Of a DNA stretch of 18,017 bases, positions 1-7,854 are shown one piece after another. The stretch covers positions 1 through 18,017 of the forward strand of contig JALSQH010000037.1 of the NCBI GenBank assembly GCA_026985515.1, in the 5' to 3' direction. The stretch's first letter is position 1, and each line of letters opens with the position of its first letter. The notes under the pieces were generated by a model. The model did not search any database. It was given only the letters and a program-made list of their open reading frames with translations, and was not told where the DNA came from. The translations under genes were made by a program, and so were the position numbers. The stretch is from a bacterium (GTDB taxonomy: Bacteria > JALSQH01).

Positions 1-2
1 AG

Positions 3-77
3 TACACAGCAAAATATGGAGGTTATGTGGCAGCAGAGAGATTGAAACGATATGTTAAAAGATTAATGGAAAAATGA
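3..77 (+). CDS. C-terminal end of an unidentified protein (partial)
   Basis: An open frame enters from the left edge and ends at TGA 75-77; the 24 visible residues include AKYGGYVAAERLKRYV and the frame ends RLMEK. The stop overlaps the ATG of the next gene (ATGA), which points to translational coupling in one operon with the glycosyltransferase. The tail is basic and probably helical. Too little is visible to assign a family; a sugar-metabolism or glycosylation enzyme would fit the neighbour but is only a guess. Confidence 0.6.
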   Translation, partial: YTAKYGGYVAAERLKRYVKRLMEK

Positions 78-1219
78 AGGTCCTCTTTTTCACAACTTCA
101 TATCCTCTCTCAGAGAATGACCCATTCCCGGGAGGGATATTTATCCACAAACTTGCCCTTCACCTGCAGAAAAGAGGGATAAAGGTTACCGTTGTTGCCC
201 CTCATGTAAGAGATGTACCCGACAACTACTTTATTGAAGGCATCGAAGTTATAAGAGTGAAATACTTCTTCAAAAAGATGGAAAACCTCTCAACTTTTCC
301 CGGAGGAATTCCCGGTCTGCTGAAAAGGGGCAGTCCCTTACTTTTCACGCTTCCCTTTCTCATGGGGGCAGGTACCTACAAAATATTCACCCTTGCAGAG
401 GAGTATGACCTTCTCCATGTTCACTGGCTATTCAATCTTTACGCGGCGATTCCCTTCAAATTAAAAGTGAAAAAACCGGTTTTAGTTACTGTTCACGGAA
501 GTGACTTCAATCTTTTTGAAAAACTTTCACCTGCCCGCATACTCATGAGATACTGTGACGCAATAGTAACCGTAAACACCACACAGGAAAGAAAACTGAA
601 GAAAAAATTTCCCCATGTGTATCACATTCCCAATGGTGTGGAAGATAACTTCTCACCTCTACCATCTGGCATCACAACCATTGGTGGTACAGGAAGTTTC
701 TCAAAAAATAAAAACTTCAAAACCCTGGCAAAGGCTCTTCTGCTGCTCAGAAAAGAGGGAATTAAATTCAGGGCAATTTTTATTGGTGACGGAGAGGAGA
801 GGGAAGAAATTGAGAGAATAGTGCAGCCATTGAGGGAAGACATCCAGATAACAGGATATATTCCCAACAGAGAAGTTTTAAACATGTTGAAAAAACTTCA
901 CATATTTGTCCTCCCCTCCTTCTCAGAAGGTCGCTCCATTGCTCTTTTAGAGGCAATGGCAACAGGCAGGGCGATTGTGGCATCAGATATTCCCCAGAAC
1001 AGAGAAATAATAAGAGATGGTGTAAATGGACTTCTTTTTGACCCGAATTCACCGGAGGATCTCAAAAATAAATTGAAATCCCTCATTGAAAACAGGGAAA
1101 GGTTGATTTTTCTGGCAAAAAACGCCTATACTACTATAAAGGAAATGAAACTCTCATGGGAAGAGGCTGCCAGAAAATATGCTGAACTCTACGAAAAACT
1201 TTTAAAAGGAGGGAGTTGA
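74..1219 (+). CDS. GT4-family (GT-B fold) glycosyltransferase
   Basis: Predicted retaining glycosyltransferase that moves a sugar from a nucleotide-sugar donor to a glycan or lipid acceptor at the cytoplasmic face of the membrane. The N-terminal Rossmann domain (1-190) shows the acceptor-side glycine loop PFPGGIFIHKL (18-27), HVHW (115-118) and TVHGSDFN (139-146). The C-terminal donor-binding domain (about 200-370) contains IPNGVE, IGDGEE and the EX7E motif (E285 in SEGRS, E293 in LLEAMA), typical of glycosyltransferase family 4. The length of 381 aa is normal for the family. The start ATG overlaps the stop of the preceding gene, and the stop lies next to the start of the aldehyde dehydrogenase. 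Acceptor and donor cannot be read from sequence; surface polysaccharide or glycolipid synthesis is the usual role. Confidence 0.9.
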   Translation: MKVLFFTTSYPLSENDPFPGGIFIHKLALHLQKRGIKVTVVAPHVRDVPDNYFIEGIEVIRVKYFFKKMENLSTFPGGIPGLLKRGSPLLFTLPFLMGAGTYKIFTLAEEYDLLHVHWLFNLYAAIPFKLKVKKPVLVTVHGSDFNLFEKLSPARILMRYCDAIVTVNTTQERKLKKKFPHVYHIPNGVEDNFSPLPSGITTIGGTGSFSKNKNFKTLAKALLLLRKEGIKFRAIFIGDGEEREEIERIVQPLREDIQITGYIPNREVLNMLKKLHIFVLPSFSEGRSIALLEAMATGRAIVASDIPQNREIIRDGVNGLLFDPNSPEDLKNKLKSLIENRERLIFLAKNAYTTIKEMKLSWEEAARKYAELYEKLLKGGS

Positions 1220-2640
1220 TGCCTGAGAAGAAAAGGCTGTTTATCAACGGGGAGTGGAGGGAAACAGAGGAATATGAGGAAAACATCAACCCCTACAATG
1301 GAGAACTCATAGGGTACATTCCCATTGCATCTGAGCGTGATGTAGAGGATGCCATTCAGGCCGCAGTTAAAGCCTTTGAGAAGACCAGGTGGCTCTCAGC
1401 CTACGATAAATCAAAAATTCTGGAGAGAATCAGGGATGGCATAGAAAAAAGGAAAAAAGAACTCACAGAAATGATAGTGAGAGAGTCGGGCAAACCATAC
1501 CAGTATGCCCTCGGTGAAGTAAATAGAGCAGTAGTAACCTTCACATTTGCAGCAGAAGAGGCAAAGAGAATTGGTGGAGAAGTTTTCCCTGTGGATATTC
1601 AGGAGAACACAAAGAATTATCGTGCATTTTACAAAAGATTTCCTCTGGGACCAATACTCGCCATAACCCCCTACAACTTTCCTCTGAATCTGGTAGCTCA
1701 TAAAGTTGCTCCAGCCATTGCAGCAGGAAACACAGTGGTGCTGAAACCACCACCACAGGCGCCCTTCACCTCACTGATCCTCGCTGAAATTATTGAAGAA
1801 GCGGGAGCTCCTCCGGGAATGGTAAATGTGGTTCCAACCACAGTGGAAAGGGCAGAGAAGATGGTAAGGGACGAAAGATTTAAACTCCTCTCCTTCACAG
1901 GAAGTCCAAGAGTTGGCTGGTACCTGAAGAGTATTGCGGGAAAGAAAAAGGTTCTGCTTGAACTGGGAGGAAATGCTGGAGCAGTGGTGGATGAAAGTGC
2001 TGACCTGGATTTTGCTGCATGGAGACTCGCAATTGGAGGTTTTGCCAATGCGGGGCAGGTATGCATAGCTGTGCAGAGAATCTATGTTCACTCCAGGATT
2101 TATGACCAGTTTCTGGAAAAATTTAAGAGAGAGGTGGAAAAACTGAAAGTGGGAGACCCAATGGATCCAGACACAGTTTTTGGACCCCTCATTGATGAAA
2201 AATCTGCAGACAAGGTGGAGAGGTGGATCAAAGATGCCATTGACAATGGAGCCATAATTATTACAGGAGCAAAGAGACATGGAAACATCATTGAGGCAAC
2301 CATAATTTCAGATGTGAGAAAGGATCTTCCTGTCTACTGCGAGGAGGTCTTTGGACCCGTTGTCATAACAGAACCCTTTGACAGATTTGAAGAGGCAATA
2401 GATAAGGTCAACGATTCTCAGTACGGATTACAGGCGGGAGTTTTCACCAATAATCTCAAAAACACCTTCTACGCCATTGAACACCTCGATGTTGGAGGAG
2501 TAATAATCAACGATTATCCAACATTCCGCGTGGACAACATGCCATATGGAGGCATAAAGGATTCAGGGCTGGGGAGGGAAGGCTTAAAATACGCCATTGA
2601 AGAGATGACAGAAATTAAAAACGTTGTTTTCAGATTTTAG
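1219..2640 (+). CDS. Aldehyde dehydrogenase superfamily protein (GAPN/lactaldehyde dehydrogenase-like)
   Basis: NAD(P)-dependent oxidation of an aldehyde to the acid, cytoplasmic. From the ATG at 1219 it is 473 aa, the usual length. Seen: the oxyanion-hole Asn in TPYNFP (N153), cofactor-binding Lys in LKPPP (K176), FTGSPRVGW (227-234), the general base Glu in LLELGG (E248), the catalytic Cys in NAGQVCIAVQR (C282) and EEVFGPVV. In-frame TTG 1216 lies only two bases after GGAGGG (1208-1213), whereas ATG 1219 is correctly spaced and partly overlaps the upstream TGA (1217-1219), so ATG is preferred. The closest recognisable groups are non-phosphorylating glyceraldehyde-3-phosphate dehydrogenases and archaeal-type lactaldehyde dehydrogenases; the substrate cannot be fixed from sequence alone. 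Confidence 0.9.
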   Translation: MPEKKRLFINGEWRETEEYEENINPYNGELIGYIPIASERDVEDAIQAAVKAFEKTRWLSAYDKSKILERIRDGIEKRKKELTEMIVRESGKPYQYALGEVNRAVVTFTFAAEEAKRIGGEVFPVDIQENTKNYRAFYKRFPLGPILAITPYNFPLNLVAHKVAPAIAAGNTVVLKPPPQAPFTSLILAEIIEEAGAPPGMVNVVPTTVERAEKMVRDERFKLLSFTGSPRVGWYLKSIAGKKKVLLELGGNAGAVVDESADLDFAAWRLAIGGFANAGQVCIAVQRIYVHSRIYDQFLEKFKREVEKLKVGDPMDPDTVFGPLIDEKSADKVERWIKDAIDNGAIIITGAKRHGNIIEATIISDVRKDLPVYCEEVFGPVVITEPFDRFEEAIDKVNDSQYGLQAGVFTNNLKNTFYAIEHLDVGGVIINDYPTFRVDNMPYGGIKDSGLGREGLKYAIEEMTEIKNVVFRF

Positions 2641-2679
2641 AACAAAACATGAGAATAGGATAATTAAGAGTATAACTTT

Positions 2680-2709
2680 TCTTGTCAAGATTATGATGAA
2701 TCTTCAAGA
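2680..2709. terminator. Hairpin between convergent genes
   Basis: TCTTG (2680-2684) pairs with CAAGA (2705-2709) and AAGATT (2687-2692) with AATCTT (2699-2704), with a 2-nt bulge and a 6-nt loop. It lies between the stop of the aldehyde dehydrogenase and the stop of the convergent lipoprotein gene. It has no clear U-tract on either strand, so a terminator role is only suggested by position. Confidence 0.35.
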
Positions 2710-2711
2710 GA

Positions 2712-4064
2712 TCATTGAGGAGAAGGGAGAGAAAATTGGAAAAGTGGAATAACCTGCTTTTCTCCTCCTGCCGGTATTTTTAGATTTAACTCGCTCCCGG
2801 TGAGTATGGGGGAAAAGCTCTGAAAATCATCATTAAGATAGAAGAGTTTCCCTATTTTTACCTCACACTCATCGCCAGAGAGATTTATCAGTGCTATGTT
2901 TTTAATAGTCAGAGAACTGACCGGAGCTGGCAATTTTAAAACAACTCTCTTCCAGCCTTTGAAATTCCAGGCGAGGGAAGAAGTAGCATTGGAAATTTCC
3001 TCACCACTGTCAAGAAGAACCCGCATGCCAATCTGACAATCGTCATCATCAATGTACAGGTCCATGTAGAGATAATAGTTAAGAGGGGCAAGGGAGTTAA
3101 CCTGATCAGTGAGATCCTCAGTTGAAATCTTTTTCTCCCTCTCCATCTCCCACTCCATAATAAGATAGCTCCAGGGAAGCTGATCAAGGTAATCCTCCCT
3201 TGTGTGAAGGGAGAGGTCTGGTAAAATCAGAGGAGCAAACAAAAGCTGACCACTCTGATCCTCAACCTTTCCCTCAGCTACAAGGCCATGATCTGATGGG
3301 GCAACGGAAAGAAGGGGATGACCAAGATAATTTTCACCTTTAAATGGAGTGTCTTTGGTTTCATTATCCCTCTTCCACATTTCGCCACTCTCAAGGTCCA
3401 CAGTGAAAGCGTTTTCAATATCGGCAGTTCTCCCCCAGGCATACATAAGATAACCGGGTACCAGTCCGGTGCCACCATCCTCATTGGAGTAGTAAAGAAC
3501 ATAGATCAGTTTTGAACCATCCCTTCTGCACACCCAGAAAAGGGGAAGATCAGAGAGTGAATTGTAGGGAACGCTTCTTCCATTAACCGAGAGGCTTTTT
3601 GCAGAGTATCCCAGAAGATATGGATAATGCTCCAGACACTCTTCAGGAACTGAGGAAATCCTTTCAAGCCGAACCTTCTCAAGGGTTACCTTTCCCTTTT
3701 CTGCTGGACTCTTATCCACTGAATATTTAAGGGTGACCTGAAACTGCCCCTTCTCAAGCCTCCCCACAAATAGCCTGTATGTAAAATGCGGGTTCCAGAG
3801 CACAAGATCCCCAAGCCAGTTTTCAAGGGAATCGTAGGCATCAATAACCACGGAACTTTCCTCTCTGTCCCATCTGAATCCCTTTCCTTTAACTGAGAGC
3901 GTCAAATAATACCATCCCGTCTCCGTAACAGGAAGAGAAAATGTTACCTGCGGAAAGGAGGAGGAGAGGACAACTTTCTCTTCTTCCTCCTTCCCCTTCT
4001 CCTTACAGGAAAAAATCAAAATCCCTGAGAAAACCAAAAGCAACAGAGATAAATACCTTCTCAT
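2712..4064 (-). CDS. Predicted lipoprotein of unknown function
   Basis: 450 aa. The N-terminus is a lipoprotein signal: MRRY, a hydrophobic stretch, then lipobox IFSC with Cys20, followed by the charged stretch KEKGKEEEEK. The mature protein should therefore be lipid-anchored outside the cytoplasmic membrane or at the outer membrane. The body is rich in beta-strand-type sequence with many Trp and Tyr. The region near residues 25-135 and the C-terminal region near 330-425 (LLDSGEEISNATSS, then FKGWKRVVLKLPAP) resemble jelly-roll carbohydrate-binding-like modules, but I recognise no family. It is the last gene of the operon, and its ATG overlaps the stop of the HPF-sigma gene by four bases. Whether it is a stress output of that operon or a passenger cannot be decided from sequence. 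Confidence 0.8.
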   Translation of the reverse strand: MRRYLSLLLLVFSGILIFSCKEKGKEEEEKVVLSSSFPQVTFSLPVTETGWYYLTLSVKGKGFRWDREESSVVIDAYDSLENWLGDLVLWNPHFTYRLFVGRLEKGQFQVTLKYSVDKSPAEKGKVTLEKVRLERISSVPEECLEHYPYLLGYSAKSLSVNGRSVPYNSLSDLPLFWVCRRDGSKLIYVLYYSNEDGGTGLVPGYLMYAWGRTADIENAFTVDLESGEMWKRDNETKDTPFKGENYLGHPLLSVAPSDHGLVAEGKVEDQSGQLLFAPLILPDLSLHTREDYLDQLPWSYLIMEWEMEREKKISTEDLTDQVNSLAPLNYYLYMDLYIDDDDCQIGMRVLLDSGEEISNATSSLAWNFKGWKRVVLKLPAPVSSLTIKNIALINLSGDECEVKIGKLFYLNDDFQSFSPILTGSELNLKIPAGGEKQVIPLFQFSLPSPQ

Positions 4065-5050
4065 TCCTCTTTAAGTTTCTTCAGCAGTTTTTTCAGAGCA
4101 TTTATGAGTGTTTCGTGAATTTCTTCCGTTTTCTTCCCTAAAACCATAGCAATTTCAAAAGGTTCAAGTTCTTCAAAAATGAAGAGTGTCAGTACTTTTC
4201 TCTCCATCGGAGAAAATCCTGGAAGAATTTTCTTTATTTTATCAACAATTTCCTCTTTCATCGCTGTGAGGTCAGGAACATCCTGAAGTTCTCCCTCCAC
4301 ATCAACAGAGGGAATGAGATCCTCCAATTTCAACCACGCATCAGGCTGATAAAAATCGAGTATCTCGCTTCCAAGATCAGAAACCTCCTCCTCTGGAGGC
4401 TCAAGAGGAACATCCTCATCAATGCTAACCTCTTCGCTTTTCTCCTCTGAAATTGTTTCAATCTCCTTCATCAGAGTTTCTGCCACTGCTTTGTACAGCA
4501 ACTTCTTGTTAATATTGGCACTCTTTACGAGACCCTCTTCAACAGCTCTCTCAATGGCTTCATCAACTACATCTTCAAAGTCAACAAGTTTCAGTGATTC
4601 CCAGTCATGGTAGAGATGAGCTGCTGCCATCCTTCTGGCAAATGAAATCAACTCTGGCCTTAACTTTGCAATGGCACTCTGAATTTCAGGGGTTAACTTT
4701 CTTGTAAGAAAAGCTATTTTCTCTTCTTTTTCAATTCTGTGGTTATCAATAATCTTTTCTTTCCTCCTCTTCACCTCCCTTATTAAGGCCTTGAAAAGGC
4801 CATCCATTGCATGGGCAAGCTGTGAATGGGAATTGCTCACAGTAAGATCAAGATCCTCTGGTACATGAAGGTATCCCTTAAGGAGAAACTCCTTAGTTCT
4901 GTTTGAGCGATCTATCTCCAGCCTGAGGGATGGGTTGTGGCTGGAAAATTTTCCAAGAACTCTCTCAAGTTTTTCAACTTTTCTCTTCAGAATCTTTTCC
5001 TCTCTGTTGCTCAGAACAACATCCTCTTTTTTTACGATCTGGAGTTCCAT
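4061..5050 (-). CDS. HPF/RaiA-like domain fused to sigma-70-like regions 2 and 4
   Basis: 329 aa with three recognisable parts. Residues 1-105 match the S30AE ribosome-hibernation fold: a helix with KVEKLERVLGKF, strand SLRLEIDRSN, strand GYLHVPEDLDLTV, then a helix with AMDGLFKALIREVKRRKEK. Residues about 125-200 (LRPELISFARRM, then DFEDVVDEAIERAVEEG) look like sigma-70 region 2. An acidic linker (about 200-265) follows. Residues 268-328 (ILPGFSPMERKVLTLFIFEE, then EPFEIAMVLGKKTEEIHETL) look like the region 4 helix-turn-helix. SD GGGAGG stands 4-5 nt before the ATG. The gene follows the Clp-fold protease by 15 nt and overlaps the lipoprotein gene. It could tie ribosome state to transcription, or be a ribosome-associated factor that has reused sigma-like helices. 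Domain calls are by eye; the HPF part and region 4 are clearer than region 2. Confidence 0.8.
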   Translation of the reverse strand: MELQIVKKEDVVLSNREEKILKRKVEKLERVLGKFSSHNPSLRLEIDRSNRTKEFLLKGYLHVPEDLDLTVSNSHSQLAHAMDGLFKALIREVKRRKEKIIDNHRIEKEEKIAFLTRKLTPEIQSAIAKLRPELISFARRMAAAHLYHDWESLKLVDFEDVVDEAIERAVEEGLVKSANINKKLLYKAVAETLMKEIETISEEKSEEVSIDEDVPLEPPEEEVSDLGSEILDFYQPDAWLKLEDLIPSVDVEGELQDVPDLTAMKEEIVDKIKKILPGFSPMERKVLTLFIFEELEPFEIAMVLGKKTEEIHETLINALKKLLKKLKEE

Positions 5051-5065
5051 ACTACCTCCCGTTTT

Positions 5066-5896
5066 TTATTTGTTGTTTCCTTTTTTATATGGTGCCGGAA
5101 TGTATTCCACAGCAGGCTGATGCCTTACCGGCTGAGGGAAAAGAGCCATTAGCTGATACACTTCCCTCGGAATCTCGCTCTTCACATTCAGTCCCAATTC
5201 CACAGCCCTTTCATAGGTAATTGGAAAATCATGGGTGAAATATCCCTCAGAAAGTAACCTGGCCACTTCTTTTGCCCTCTCATCTTCCATTTTATCCTTG
5301 AGCAACCAGTAAACAAAATCATAAACCTGCTTTATTGCCTTTTTTGACATATCAATGAGGACAAGGGTTCTATCTTCTATTTTATCATACGGTTTCATTT
5401 CTGGAATTTTTACCAGGCTTGCCGCAGGAAGTTCCCCAAGTTGCGGATCCACCGGCCCAAGAACTGCATTTGGATCAAGGTAGATTTCATCAGCTGCAAG
5501 AGCTATCAATGTTCCTCCACTCATTGCGTAGTGGGGTACAAAGACTCTCACGGGACCTTTGTGATTTTTAATTGCCCTTGCAATCTGCTCGGCGGCAAGG
5601 ACAAGGCCACCGGGGGTGTGAAGAATAAGATCAATGGGCATATCGTCAGGAGTGAGCCTGAAGGCTCTCAAAACTTCTTCAGAATCATTCACATCAATGT
5701 ATCTGAAAACGGGGAAACCAAGGAAACTCATGGTTTCCTGACGATGAATGAGAGTTATTACCCTCGATTTCCTCTTCTTTTCTATTTTGTGAATAAGATT
5801 CAACCTCGCACTCTCAAGCATCTGCTGTTTGATCCACGGCAGCAGAGCTATAAGCATTAAAAACAACCAGAAAATACTGTTAATGGTATGGTCCAT
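5066..5896 (-). CDS. Membrane-anchored Clp-fold serine protease (SDH/SppA-like)
   Basis: 276 aa from ATG 5896. An in-frame TTG at 5902 abuts the Shine-Dalgarno AGGAGG (5903-5908), while ATG 5896 has a 6-nt spacer, so I use ATG. One N-terminal membrane segment (about 7-22, IFWLFLMLIALLPW) is followed by a soluble Clp/crotonase-fold domain. Seen: LHTPGG (93-97), a ClpP/SppA-type oxyanion loop, and the nucleophile Ser126 in HYAMSGGTLIALAADEI, then LGPVDPQLG. This matches the SDH proteinase family common in archaea and thermophilic bacteria and related to signal peptide peptidase; a Lys general base is expected for the family but I cannot assign it. Likely role: cleavage of membrane or secreted peptides. 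It sits 16 nt after the rhomboid gene. Confidence 0.85.
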   Translation of the reverse strand: MDHTINSIFWLFLMLIALLPWIKQQMLESARLNLIHKIEKKRKSRVITLIHRQETMSFLGFPVFRYIDVNDSEEVLRAFRLTPDDMPIDLILHTPGGLVLAAEQIARAIKNHKGPVRVFVPHYAMSGGTLIALAADEIYLDPNAVLGPVDPQLGELPAASLVKIPEMKPYDKIEDRTLVLIDMSKKAIKQVYDFVYWLLKDKMEDERAKEVARLLSEGYFTHDFPITYERAVELGLNVKSEIPREVYQLMALFPQPVRHQPAVEYIPAPYKKGNNK

Positions 5897-5912
5897 AACC
5901 AACCTCCTTTTA

Positions 5913-6617
5913 CTACCAGGGCCTCATCACATGGATGATGCTTACCTCTTCTTTTTTAAAAACCCTCATTATCAATCCCCATACCACCCCGAAGGAAAAT
6001 CCACCTATGTGTGCCCACCAAGCCACTCCTCCCTGATGAGGTAGAAAGGCCATTGTTGTTCCATTTATGAACTGAATGAAAAACCAGAGAAACAGGTATA
6101 GAAAGGCAGGCAAGTAAACGATGTCTATGAAAATAAAAATTACGAGAAGAGTCAATACCCTCGCATAGGGGTAGAAAACCATATAGGCACCCAGTACTCC
6201 CGCTATGGCTCCACTGGCGCCGATGAGAGGAATGCTTGAATAAGGGTTAAATATGTACTGGAGAAAGACGGCAAAAAAACCTGAAGCTATGTAGAAAAAA
6301 AGATAGTGTAGATGACCAAGCCTGTCCTCCACATTGTCGCCAAAAATGTAGAGAAACCACATGTTACCTATTATGTGAAACCACCCTCCGTGGAGAAACA
6401 TCGATGTCAAAACTGGCAGAAACAGAGTTTCAAGGGGGAACCCCCTTTCAAGTCCAACTGTGAATCTGATCGGAACAAAACCATAGTGGGCTATGAACAA
6501 CTGCAGATTTCTCCCGAGGGAAAGTTCAAAGAAAAAGACAAGAAAGTTCAGAACAATGAGGGAATAATTGACAATGGGAAATCTGCGTGAGGGAATATCA
6601 TCCTTCAGCGGGAACAC
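5913..6617 (-). CDS. Rhomboid-family intramembrane serine protease
   Basis: 234 aa integral membrane protease that cleaves transmembrane segments. Seen: the HxxxN motif in FHIIGNMWFLYIFGDNVEDR (H81, N85), the nucleophile in GASGAIAGVLGAYM (S135) and the dyad histidine in WWAHIGGFSFG (H203). About six to seven hydrophobic segments are present and the length is typical. The start is GTG (complement of 6615-6617), supported by AAGGAG seven bases upstream; that SD overlaps the stop region of the upstream baeRF gene. Pairing with a second membrane protease immediately downstream suggests sequential proteolysis or joint membrane-protein quality control; the substrate is unknown. Confidence 0.93.
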   Translation of the reverse strand: MFPLKDDIPSRRFPIVNYSLIVLNFLVFFFELSLGRNLQLFIAHYGFVPIRFTVGLERGFPLETLFLPVLTSMFLHGGWFHIIGNMWFLYIFGDNVEDRLGHLHYLFFYIASGFFAVFLQYIFNPYSSIPLIGASGAIAGVLGAYMVFYPYARVLTLLVIFIFIDIVYLPAFLYLFLWFFIQFINGTTMAFLPHQGGVAWWAHIGGFSFGVVWGLIMRVFKKEEVSIIHVMRPW

Positions 6618-6628
6618 CTTCTATCTCC

Positions 6629-7777
6629 TTATACGAACCTGAGCAGGGCAGCCATTCCACCCTTCTCTTCAATCTTCGTTTTCAGGTAATTAACATGCTT
6701 AACCCTGGAATTGTTTATGATGGCTAAATCGTAGGTCTTTGTGAGTATATTCTCCACCTTCTCCATTCTGCTACCACAGTAGGGACACTCTTCCCCTTCC
6801 AGGGTGATGTAATAGCAGGATGGACAGGCAACACCCTCCCTGCTGAAGTAGGGTGAAACAAGCAAAATATCCACCTTACCCTCATACAGGGCATCCAGGG
6901 TTTCCTTTACACCGGTTACACCTTTTCCATTTTTACCAATTTCTTCTTCAAGCTTTTTGAACAATTCCTCTTCCTCTTCCTTCTTTATTTCCTTTTCTAT
7001 TTCCTCCATCCTCTTAAGGATATCGCCTCTTGTTGCATTCATGTCCAGATTGGTAACTTCCCTGATAACCTTTGATTTAACCTCATAGATAAGGTTCTCT
7101 TTAAACTGGGGAAGTAGTTCCTGGTGGGAGGCAAGAATAACATAGTCAATATCCTCCTCCTCTATGATCTGTCTTGCTATGAGCATGATGTTCTTAAAAT
7201 GCCGGTAAATATGGTACATCACGTGCCTCTGAATTCTCTTTTCCACTGCACCAAAATCGTTGTAATCTTCCAGTTTGTGCATTCTCTCTCTCAGATTCAT
7301 GTGTTCCCTGATCTTTTTCATAAAGTATTCCACAAACCTCACCCTCTCCCTGTCAAAAAGAATGAGCAGATACCTTTTGAAGTTAGCCATGACCTCATCT
7401 AAAAGGAGATAGTTGGGTAAATCTGAAACAACAATGAAATCGTTTCTTGGTAGTTCCTCCGGTATTTTGAAAAGTGTGTCAAGGTTGTTGGCACTGCTGT
7501 AAAACCACACAACAGACTCCACTCCAGAGAGATCAATGGAATTCAATTCTCTCTCCATGTAATCAAGGTCAGAATAGATTCTCTTCAATTCATTTCTCGT
7601 GTATCTGGCCTCTTCCCTCAGCTTTTCCTTTGTCTCCTTGACGAGATCCTTCAGTTTGATCTTCCACTCCTTTGCCTTGAACCAGACTGGATTGACAGAG
7701 AGATAAAGATTGATTATTGGATGTTCACTCTTGATAAACTCCCTCAGTGCCCGGATTTCTCTGTTCTGAACAATCAT
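6629..7777 (-). CDS. Bacterial archaeo-eukaryotic release-factor-like protein (baeRF) with zinc ribbon
   Basis: 382 aa, resembling bacterial relatives of eRF1/Pelota/Vms1. The N-terminal part (1-110) is charged and helical. The middle domain (about 112-240) has the eRF1 domain 2-like pattern: FIVVSDLPNYLL, YLLILFDRERVRFVEYF, then FGAVEKRIQRHVMYHIYRHF and DYVILASHQELL. The C-terminal domain-3-like part (ETLDALYEGKVDILLVSPYF) has a zinc ribbon inserted, with C318, C321, C331 and C334 (CxxC-x9-CxxC). A long Glu/Lys coiled coil lies at about 255-282. I see no GGQ motif, so peptide release as in eRF1 is not indicated; ribosome binding, rescue or tRNA handling is more likely. First gene of the operon: SD GAGGAGG is 5 nt before the ATG. 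Confidence 0.82.
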   Translation of the reverse strand: MIVQNREIRALREFIKSEHPIINLYLSVNPVWFKAKEWKIKLKDLVKETKEKLREEARYTRNELKRIYSDLDYMERELNSIDLSGVESVVWFYSSANNLDTLFKIPEELPRNDFIVVSDLPNYLLLDEVMANFKRYLLILFDRERVRFVEYFMKKIREHMNLRERMHKLEDYNDFGAVEKRIQRHVMYHIYRHFKNIMLIARQIIEEEDIDYVILASHQELLPQFKENLIYEVKSKVIREVTNLDMNATRGDILKRMEEIEKEIKKEEEEELFKKLEEEIGKNGKGVTGVKETLDALYEGKVDILLVSPYFSREGVACPSCYYITLEGEECPYCGSRMEKVENILTKTYDLAIINNSRVKHVNYLKTKIEEKGGMAALLRFV

Positions 7778-7791
7778 TTCAACCTCCTCAC

Positions 7792-7819
7792 TTGTTTTCG
7801 CTTTTCCGCTATCTATAAT
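7792..7819 (+). promoter_or_regulatory. Sigma-70 promoter for the thioesterase gene
   Basis: -35 TTGTTT (7792-7797), 16-nt spacer, -10 TATAAT (7814-7819), a perfect -10 hexamer. A start near 7826 gives a leader of roughly 29 nt before ATG 7855. Confidence 0.6.
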
Positions 7820-7842
7820 ATAACATAATCAGCCTTTTTGAA
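7815..7842 (-). promoter_or_regulatory. Possible promoter for the baeRF operon
   Basis: On the minus strand: -35-like TTCAAA (complement of 7837-7842), 16-nt spacer, -10-like TATTAT (complement of 7815-7820). It shares its -10 bases with the oppositely directed thioesterase promoter. The -35 is weak, so this is tentative. Confidence 0.4.
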
Positions 7843-7847
7843 AAAGG
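7833..7847 (+). repeat. Perfect inverted repeat overlapping the ribosome-binding site
   Basis: CCTTTTTGAAAAAGG is self-complementary around its central G and overlaps the AAGGA used by the thioesterase ATG 7855. It could be an operator half-site pair or a weak RNA hairpin that hides the SD. The sequence is AT-rich, so chance is possible. Confidence 0.3.
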
Positions 7848-7854
7848 AAGTACC

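Noticed and set aside
1698-2303. Several minus-strand open frames inside the aldehyde dehydrogenase gene
   Set aside because: They are antisense shadows of a strongly conserved gene with intact catalytic motifs.
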